This document shows positions 1 to 5,900 of a stretch of 6,529 bases of DNA, in pieces. Source of the DNA: an uncultured Lachnospiraceae bacterium (GTDB lineage: Bacteria > Bacillota > Clostridia > Lachnospirales > Lachnospiraceae); assembly GCA_946538445.1 (NCBI GenBank), contig CAMNGO010000116.1:1-6529 (forward strand), given 5' to 3'. The notes beneath the pieces were generated by a model, which saw only the letters and a list, made by a program, of their open reading frames with translations, was not told where the DNA came from and ran no database searches. Both the position numbers and the translations under genes were made by a program. How positions within the stretch are numbered: the stretch's first letter is position 1; each line of letters starts with the position of its first letter.

Positions 1-509
1 CTATCCTGACTCCGGAACAGACTCAGTACTACTTCCTTTCCGGATTTACTGCAAAGCTTGCCGGTACTGAGCGTGGTATCACCGAGCCGACTCCTACTTT
101 CTCCGCTTGCTTCGGTCAGGCCTTCCTGGAGCTTCATCCTACAAAATATGCGGAAGAGCTGGTCAAGAGAATGGAAGTCAGCGGAGCGAAAGCTTATCTG
201 GTAAATACCGGTTGGAACGGAACCGGAAAGAGAATCTCCATCAAAGATACCCGTGGTATCATCGATGCCATCTTAGACGGAGACATCAAGAATGCACCGA
301 CCAAGACCATCCCATACTTCAATTTTGAAGTTCCAACCCAGCTTACAGGGGTAGATCCTGCCATCCTCGATCCGAGAGATACTTATGCAGATCCTAAGGA
401 ATGGGAAGACAAAGCAAAAGATCTTGCCGGCAGATTTATCGATAACTTTAAAAACTTTGAGACCAATGAAGCCGGTAGAGCACTTGTAGCAGCCGGACCT
501 CAAAAATAA
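1..509 (+). CDS. pckA: Phosphoenolpyruvate carboxykinase (ATP), C-terminal part, 5' end outside window
   Basis: This is the last 168 codons (frame from base 3) of an ATP-dependent PEP carboxykinase, a cytosolic enzyme that interconverts oxaloacetate + ATP with PEP + CO2 + ADP. The family is about 530-540 residues, so roughly the C-terminal third is visible. The fragment opens with LTPEQTQYYFLSGFTAKLAG and continues with GTERGITEPTPTFSACFG, then NTGWNGTGKRISIKDTR (visible residues 68-84). These blocks match the E. coli enzyme nearly residue for residue from memory; the R-I-x-I-K-D-T stretch belongs to the nucleotide-binding region of the family. The end, ALVAAGPQK, is the usual ATP-PCK C-terminus, so the gene is intact at this side. 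The kinase P-loop and metal ligands lie upstream, outside the window. In fermenting anaerobes the enzyme can run towards oxaloacetate; the direction cannot be read here. A hairpin terminator follows 17 nt after the stop. Confidence 0.97.
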   Translation, partial: ILTPEQTQYYFLSGFTAKLAGTERGITEPTPTFSACFGQAFLELHPTKYAEELVKRMEVSGAKAYLVNTGWNGTGKRISIKDTRGIIDAILDGDIKNAPTKTIPYFNFEVPTQLTGVDPAILDPRDTYADPKEWEDKAKDLAGRFIDNFKNFETNEAGRALVAAGPQK

Positions 510-526
510 ATAAGACATTTTCAGCA

Positions 527-597
527 AGGGTCACACCCCCGGTTTATATGCAGCAGCATCTGCTATGTATAAAGATAAGGGTGTGACCCTGTTTTTA
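527..597 (+). terminator. Rho-independent terminator of pckA with long structured loop
   Basis: AGGGTCACACCC (527-538) pairs perfectly over 12 bp with GGGTGTGACCCT (579-590), and GTTTTTA follows at once. The loop is 40 nt, long for an intrinsic terminator, and contains a small second hairpin, GCAG (550-553) with CTGC (560-563). The position just after the pckA stop and before a new promoter supports termination. Confidence 0.85.
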
Positions 598-601
598 TCC
601 A

Positions 602-630
602 TAGAAACCAGGGGATCTTTATGGTATGAT
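602..630 (+). promoter_or_regulatory. Putative sigma-70-type promoter for the carbonic anhydrase/nitroreductase/pyruvate kinase-like operon
   Basis: TATGAT at 625-630 matches the -10 consensus in 5 of 6 positions and is preceded by TG one base upstream (TGGTATGAT), an extended -10. TAGAAA at 602-607 matches TTGACA at four positions with an ideal 17-nt spacer. It sits immediately after the pckA terminator, and a start near 637 would leave a leader of about 54 nt. Read by eye; no transcript data. Confidence 0.55.
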
Positions 631-659
631 AATAGAAGATGCAGCAAGATTATTAAAAG

Positions 660-674
660 AAGTATCTCATACTT
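660..674. repeat. Short perfect inverted repeat in the operon leader
   Basis: AAGTAT (660-665), CTC, ATACTT (669-674) form a perfect 6-bp inverted repeat with a 3-nt spacer. It lies downstream of the predicted promoter and ends a few bases before the ribosome binding site (AGAGGGG, 679-685). It could be an operator half-site pair or a weak leader hairpin, or chance: 6-bp arms are short and A/T-rich. Confidence 0.35.
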
Positions 675-690
675 ACAGAGAGGGGATTTC

Positions 691-1197
691 ATGAGTAACT
701 ACAAGAATGTAAAGATCGCAGAGACCGCATCTGTCTCCAGACAGGCTGTTCTGGTGGGAGATGTAACCATAGGAGAACACTCCACTGTCTTTTTCTTCGC
801 TGTTTTACGCGGCGACGATGACAAGATCGTCGTAGGGGAACATTCCAATATCCAGGAAAGCTGTACGATCCATTGCAGCACAGGAAATCCAACCATCATA
901 GGGGATTATGTTACAGTGGGGCACAATGCCATACTCCATGGATGCCAGATCGGGGATCATACCATCGTCGGCATGGGTTCCATCATTATGGACGGAAGCA
1001 AGATAGGCAAGAACTGTCTTATAGGAGCCGGAAGCCTGATCGCCGGCAACAAGGAGTTCCCGGATGGGAGTCTGATTCTTGGGAATCCCGCAAGGGTGAA
1101 AAGGCCCCTCACGGAAGAAGAGCTGGACGTCATCGAATTCAGCGCAAAAGCCTGCGAGAAAGACGGGCTTGAAATGATTGCCCAGGAAGTATTTTAA
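691..1197 (+). CDS. Gamma-class carbonic anhydrase-like hexapeptide-repeat protein (YrdA/CamH type)
   Basis: A 168-residue left-handed beta-helix protein of the gamma carbonic anhydrase family, which forms cytosolic trimers and binds zinc between subunits; the reaction would be CO2 hydration to bicarbonate. Hexapeptide repeats run from about residue 14 to 118 (VLVGDVTIG, NIQESCTIH, PTIIGDYVTVG, CLIGAGSLI). The three metal-ligand histidines are present: H61 in TIHC, and H78 and H83 in VGHNAILHGC. LRGDDD (39-44) is the usual YrdA-type block, and the end SLILGNPARVKRPLTEEE is typical. Like YrdA, it lacks the acidic loop of Methanosarcina Cam, and many such homologues show little measured activity, so the function is likely but unproven. 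The start at 691 is chosen because AGAGGGG lies 5 nt upstream; an in-frame ATG at 565 falls inside the pckA terminator loop and has no ribosome site. First gene of a probable three-gene operon. Confidence 0.92.
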   Translation: MSNYKNVKIAETASVSRQAVLVGDVTIGEHSTVFFFAVLRGDDDKIVVGEHSNIQESCTIHCSTGNPTIIGDYVTVGHNAILHGCQIGDHTIVGMGSIIMDGSKIGKNCLIGAGSLIAGNKEFPDGSLILGNPARVKRPLTEEELDVIEFSAKACEKDGLEMIAQEVF

Positions 1198-1220
1198 AAC
1201 ACAATTTCAGGAGGAAAACT

Positions 1221-1808
1221 ATGGATATAAAAGAAGCAATTTACGGAAGAAGATCTGTCAGAAAATATGATGGAAGACCAATCAAAGAGGAGGACATCCG
1301 GGAGATCATCGAAGCGGGACTGATGGCTCCCAATGCATCCAACTATCAGCCCTGGTATTTTGTAGCGGTTTCCAACCAGGAGAAACTTCAGGAAGTGAAA
1401 GACATTATGGCCCGGGCCGCAGAGATCTTAACACCTTCCCTCACCGCACGTTTTGAAAAATATCCTCAGGTTGTGGCTGAGACAAAACAGTTTATCAGCA
1501 TGATGGGGAATGCTCCCTGCTGTATTCTGGCCTTTTTATTGAAGGATGATGCAGATTACGTGAGGAAAGAAACAGAGTTTGTACAAAGTGTTGCCGCTGC
1601 CCTTGAAAATATGCTGCTGACAGCATATTCCAAAGGTATCTCTTCCTGCTGGCTTACGGGACCAATTGAGGCGGAGATGGATGTGATCCTCAGGGAGAAA
1701 TTTGCTCCCGATAAAGGCAAAATGCTGGCTATGATTACCCTGGGTTATTCCGACCAGAAACCAAAAGCCCCCCGAAGAAGAGAGGGCAGATATGAAATCA
1801 TATCATAA
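1221..1808 (+). CDS. Nitroreductase-family FMN-dependent oxidoreductase
   Basis: A 195-residue soluble protein of the nitroreductase fold, usually an FMN-bound homodimer using NAD(P)H. The N-terminal RRSVRKY (10-16) is the FMN phosphate-contact block, PNASNYQPWYF (37-47) is the second flavin block, and the helix VQSVAAALENMLLTAYSKGI (121-140) followed by SSCWLTG (141-147) and ITLGYSD (172-178) completes the fold. The basic tail PRRREGR (184-190) is also common in the family. The length is normal. The physiological substrate cannot be read; family members reduce nitro compounds, quinones, flavins or enoates, or act in dehalogenation or cofactor chemistry. AGGAGG at 1209-1214 is 6 nt before the ATG, an excellent site. 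The gene starts 23 nt after the carbonic anhydrase-like gene and ends 19 nt before the next, with no terminator between, so it is the middle of an operon. Confidence 0.93.
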   Translation: MDIKEAIYGRRSVRKYDGRPIKEEDIREIIEAGLMAPNASNYQPWYFVAVSNQEKLQEVKDIMARAAEILTPSLTARFEKYPQVVAETKQFISMMGNAPCCILAFLLKDDADYVRKETEFVQSVAAALENMLLTAYSKGISSCWLTGPIEAEMDVILREKFAPDKGKMLAMITLGYSDQKPKAPRRREGRYEIIS

Positions 1809-1817
1809 ACCAACCAT

Positions 1818-1827
1818 GTGAGGGGGT
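1818..1827 (+). promoter_or_regulatory. Ribosome binding site that makes the next start ambiguous
   Basis: GTGAGGGGGT (1818-1827) is the only strong Shine-Dalgarno-like stretch before the pyruvate kinase-like gene. Its AGGGGG core ends at 1826, one base before the ATG at 1828 but 7 bases before an in-frame GTG at 1834. If instead GAGG at 1820-1823 pairs, the ATG is 4 nt away. Either start is possible; they differ by two residues. Confidence 0.55.
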
Positions 1828-2820
1828 ATGGAAGTGAAAATATACGGTACCATAGGTCCGGCTTGTCTGGATGTGGATATAATACGACAGATGTTCCGGG
1901 CCGGCATGACCGGGATGCGTTTGAATCTTTCCCACACCAGTTTAAAGGATGCATCTGAGATGATCGATCTGTATCACAGGGCATCTATGGAAGCCGGGAT
2001 AAGTTCCCCTGATCTGCTTATTGATATGCAGGGTCCTGAACTTAGAATCGGAAATCTAAAAAAAACTCTTATGCTGGCTGATGGTGATAAGGTCTGCCTG
2101 GGCCCTGATGGCATACCGGTTCCGGATGCAGTATTCCCTCATCTTACCCCCGGACAAACCGTCCTGATGGATGATGGGAAGATCCTGCTGGAGGTCGCCT
2201 CTGCCTGTCTGTGTACCGTCCTGCGAGGGGGCAGGTTGGAGGCAAGGAAAAGCATAGCACTGCCTGGGAAAGAGATTCGAACCCCTGTACTGACCAGACA
2301 GGATATGGAAAATCTGATCAATGCTCCGGATTACGGGGTGACAGGCATCATGCAGCCCTTCGTAAGAAGCAGAGAAGACCTACTGGAAGTCCGAAAAGCC
2401 ATAGAAGAGACTGGTTGCAGTCATCTCTCCCTCCTGGCAAAGATTGAGAGCATGTCAGGAGTAGAAAGGATCCGGGATTATCTGGATCTGGCCGATGAGA
2501 TCGTAATCGCAAGAGGGGATCTGGGCAACAGTATGCCCCTTTGGGAACTCCCTAGGGTCCAGAAAGAAATCTCAGATATCTGCAGGGAGGCACAAGTTCC
2601 CTTTATGGTAGTGACCCAGATGCTAGCCAGTATGGAGACCCGGCCTGTGCCAACCCGCGCTGAAGTCTCTGATATCTTCCACGCCGTAACAGACGGGGCA
2701 TCCAGCATCATGGTAACCGGCGAAACAGCAGTGGGAGACTACCCTGTGGAAGTCATCCGCTACCTGGCCAACACCGCCCAACAGGCTTTAGACTATTTGA
2801 AAAAATATAAAATAAATTAA
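1828..2820 (+). CDS. Short pyruvate kinase-like protein, catalytic domains only
   Basis: A 330-residue relative of pyruvate kinase (PEP + ADP to pyruvate + ATP). Ordinary enzymes have about 470 residues or more. Here the TIGPA motif (8-12), MRLNLSH (30-36), GPELR (69-73), AKIES (204-208), ARGDLG (228-233), TQMLASM (263-269), PTRAE (275-279) and TGETAVG (297-303) follow the A-domain barrel in order. The catalytic lysine (K205), metal ligands E207 and D231, active-site R31, R73 and T263, and potassium-site N33, S35 and D66 are kept. E71 in GPELR is the residue associated with K+ dependence. Odd points: the B domain (about 75-148) is shortened, DTKGP has become DMQGP, GVEIP has become GNSMP, and the whole C domain that carries effector sites is absent, ending at a normal stop. 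It may be an unregulated pyruvate kinase or a paralogue with another PEP or phosphate-transfer role. Last gene of the operon; the start may be GTG at 1834. Confidence 0.85.
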   Translation: MEVKIYGTIGPACLDVDIIRQMFRAGMTGMRLNLSHTSLKDASEMIDLYHRASMEAGISSPDLLIDMQGPELRIGNLKKTLMLADGDKVCLGPDGIPVPDAVFPHLTPGQTVLMDDGKILLEVASACLCTVLRGGRLEARKSIALPGKEIRTPVLTRQDMENLINAPDYGVTGIMQPFVRSREDLLEVRKAIEETGCSHLSLLAKIESMSGVERIRDYLDLADEIVIARGDLGNSMPLWELPRVQKEISDICREAQVPFMVVTQMLASMETRPVPTRAEVSDIFHAVTDGASSIMVTGETAVGDYPVEVIRYLANTAQQALDYLKKYKIN

Positions 2821-2850
2821 TATCCGTCAATTGTGATAAACGCAAAATAT

Positions 2851-2904
2851 AAAAGAAGAGATTACACCACCCTTATGTATGCTTGGTGTAATCTCTTCTT
2901 TTTT
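2851..2904. terminator. Bidirectional rho-independent terminator between converging genes
   Basis: Bases 2851-2869 and 2884-2902 form a perfect 19-bp stem (inner part ATTACACCA / TGGTGTAAT) with a 14-nt loop. On the + strand the 3' arm runs into TTCTTTTTTATT; on the - strand the other arm runs into TTCTTTTATATTTT. It lies 30 nt after the pyruvate kinase-like stop (2820) and about 15 nt past the minus-strand stop (2919), so it can end both transcripts. Confidence 0.92.
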
Positions 2905-2918
2905 ATTCTTCTACGTTT

Positions 2919-5900
2919 TTATTTCTCCTGCAGTTTTTTCTGGGCCGTTGCCAGCATAAGCTTGATCCTGTTAATCTGGTTTACTTCACTGGCACCCGGA
3001 TCGTAATCGATGGCCACGATATTTGATTCCGGATATACCCGGCGGAGTTCTTTGATAACTCCCTTACCCACCACATGGTTGGGGAGACAGGCAAAAGGCT
3101 GGGTACATACGATATTCGCAGCGCCACCTTTGATCAGTTCAACCATCTCTCCTGTAAGGAACCATCCCTCACCGGTCTGGTTACCAAGAGAAACAATAGG
3201 ATCTGCATAAGTAGCCAGTTCCTTGATATGAGGAGGTGCATCAAATCGATTGCTGCGTTCCAGTTCTTTTCTGAGGAATCCCCTATATACCTCGATGGCA
3301 TTGATGGCAAGATTGCAAAGTCTCGCTGCCCGGGAGGATTTTCCCAGAAATTCCGATTTGAAGTTGGCATTATAAAGGCTGTAGAACATGAAGTCCAACA
3401 GGTCAGGCATGACAGCCTCCGCACCTTCGGATTCCAACAGATCCACCAGATGGTTGTTTGCATCCGGCAGGAACTTTACGAGGATCTCTCCGACGATACC
3501 GACCCTTGGTTTTACCTCGTCCGTGATAGGCAGAGAATCGAAATCATGGATGATCTGTCTCACATTCTTACGGAAAGTGAAGTAGTTCGCTTTCTCCAGA
3601 GCTTTGATGCAGCGTTTCTCCCATATATCATGAAGGCGGTTGGCAGAGCCTTTTACCTGTTCATATGGTCTTACCCGGTAGAGGCAGCGCATGAAGAGAT
3701 CTCCGTAGATGACTGCCTGGAGCAACCGGTGAACCAGAGGAACCGTCCATTTGAACCCTTCGTTTTTCTCGATGCCCTGCACGCTGAGACTGATGACCGG
3801 GATATGTCCATAGCCGTTCTTCGCCAGACTGCGGCGGATAAAGCCGATATAATTGGTAGCACGGCAGCCACCGCCGGTCTGTGTGATGATGATGGCCGTC
3901 TTGTTCAGGTCATATTTTCCGGAAGTAAGGGCTGTCATGATCTGTCCGACCACGATAAGGGAAGGATAGCATGCGTCATTATTCACATATTTCAATCCGG
4001 CGTCCACAGCCTGTCTGCCCATCTGTGGCAGTACATCCACATGGTAGCCCGCATTCCGGAATACCGGTTCCAGCAGGTTAAAATGGATCGGAGACATCTG
4101 TGGAACCAGGATGGTGTAATCCTTGCGCATCTCTTTGGTGAATTCCACCTTCTTGATGCTGGCCGGCACGATCTTGGGCTCGATGTGGCGTTTGTTGCGG
4201 ATACGTACCGCAGCAATGAGAGAGCGGATACGGATTCTGGCGGCACCCAGGTTATTTACCTCATCGATCTTAAGAACCGTGTAGATCCGTCCTGAATTGG
4301 ACAGGATATCATTCACGGCATCGGTGGTAACGGCATCCAGACCACATCCGAAGGAATTGAGCTGAATAACCTCCAGCTGTTTGTTTTTCTTTGCGTAATT
4401 TGCCGCACCATATAATCTGGAGTGGTACATCCACTGGTCAGAGACGATGAGAGGACGCTCCACATTACCCAGATGGCTGATAGAGTCCTCGCTCAATACC
4501 GCGATCCCGTAAGAAGTGATCAGTTCCGGGATACCATGGTTGATCTCCGGATCGATGTGATATGGTCTGCCGCAAAGTACGATACCCATACCACCATTTT
4601 CTGCCAGATAAGCCAGGGTTTCTTCTCCTTTGGTACGGATATCATTACGTACCTGGTCGGCTTCCTGATAAGCGGCATCCACTGCTTCATTGATTTCTTC
4701 CCGGGTCACATCAAAGTAAACCGACAGTTCATCATAGAGGCGGGACTTGAGGGCTTCCTTATTGTCCAATGCGATGAAAGGATTCATAAAACGTATGGAA
4801 GGATCTCTCAGTTCTTCCATATTATTTTTGATATTCTCGGCATAGGAGGTTACGATAGGGCAGTTGTAGTGGTTGTTGGAGTCAACGGTTTCGTTCTGTT
4901 CATAAGGGATACATGGATAGAAGATCTGAGTGATTCCCTTTTTCAGAAGCCACATAACATGCCCGTGGGCAATCTTTGCCGGATAGCATTCAGACTCACT
5001 TGGGATGGATTCGATCCCCATCTCATAGATCTTGCGGGAGGATCTCGGGGAGATTACAACCCGGAAGCCAAGTTTTGTAAAGAACGTATGCCACAAGGGG
5101 TAATTCTCATAAATGTTCAGGACCCGGGGGATACCGATGGTACCCCGGACTGCCTCTTCCTCAGGCAAAGATTTATATGCAAATATTCTCTTGTATTTGT
5201 AATCATAGAGGTTCGGAATCTCATTTTTCTTTTTCTGGATTCCGAGACCGCGTTCACATCGGTTACCGGTTATAAAACGTCGGTTATCTCCGAAATCATT
5301 GATTGTCAGCAGACAATGGTTATTACAGAACTGACATCTGCTGATGGAGTTGGTGTATTTAAGATTGATGATCTCATCCAGGGAGAGCATGGAGGTCTTT
5401 TCCACCTCATCACTTCGTTCTCTGGCAATCAGGGCCGCTCCAAAGGCACCCATGATTCCGGCGATGTCAGGTCTGACCGCTTTGCAGCCGGAGATCCGCT
5501 CAAAACTACGGAGGACCGCATCATTGTAAAAAGTACCTCCCTGAACCACGATCTTTTCCCCAAGCTGTTTGGGGTCTGTAAGTTTGATTACTTTAAGGAT
5601 GGCATTCTTAATGACGGAATAAGCCAATCCGGCAGAGATATCACCAACCGATGCCCCTTCTTTCTGGGCCTGCTTTACTTTAGAATTCATGAAGACAGTA
5701 CAGCGGGATCCCAGGTCGATGGGTGATTCTGCAAAGAGTGCGATCTTAGCGAAATCACGAACGGAATAATCCAGGGATTTGGCAAAGGTCTCGATAAAAG
5801 AACCGCATCCGGAGGAACAAGCTTCATTTAACAGAACATTATCCACAGCCTGGTTCTTGATCTTGATACATTTCATATCCTGACCGCCGATGTCCAGGAT

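Noticed and set aside
273..527. 84-codon open frame on the - strand
   Set aside because: It is antisense to the unmistakable pckA C-terminus and shows no family motif.
629..653. ATAAT / ATTAT imperfect dyad near the promoter, considered as a Fur/PerR-type box
   Set aside because: Arms of only 5 A/T bases, 15 nt apart, with poor extension; expected by chance in A/T-rich leader DNA.
565..690. N-terminal extension of the carbonic anhydrase-like protein from an ATG at 565
   Set aside because: This ATG lies in the loop of the pckA terminator, upstream of the likely promoter, and has no ribosome site. The extra 42 residues match nothing in the family, while the ATG at 691 has a good ribosome site and gives the normal N-terminus.
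3075..4295. 406-codon open frame on the + strand
   Set aside because: It lies wholly antisense to the giant activase gene, whose protein has clear family motifs over the same bases. The antisense translation shows no recognisable motif and no operon context; it is a codon-bias shadow.
4422..5726. 434-codon open frame on the + strand
   Set aside because: Antisense to the motif-rich ATPase and DUF2229 parts of the minus-strand gene; no recognisable motifs, so treated as a shadow despite its length.
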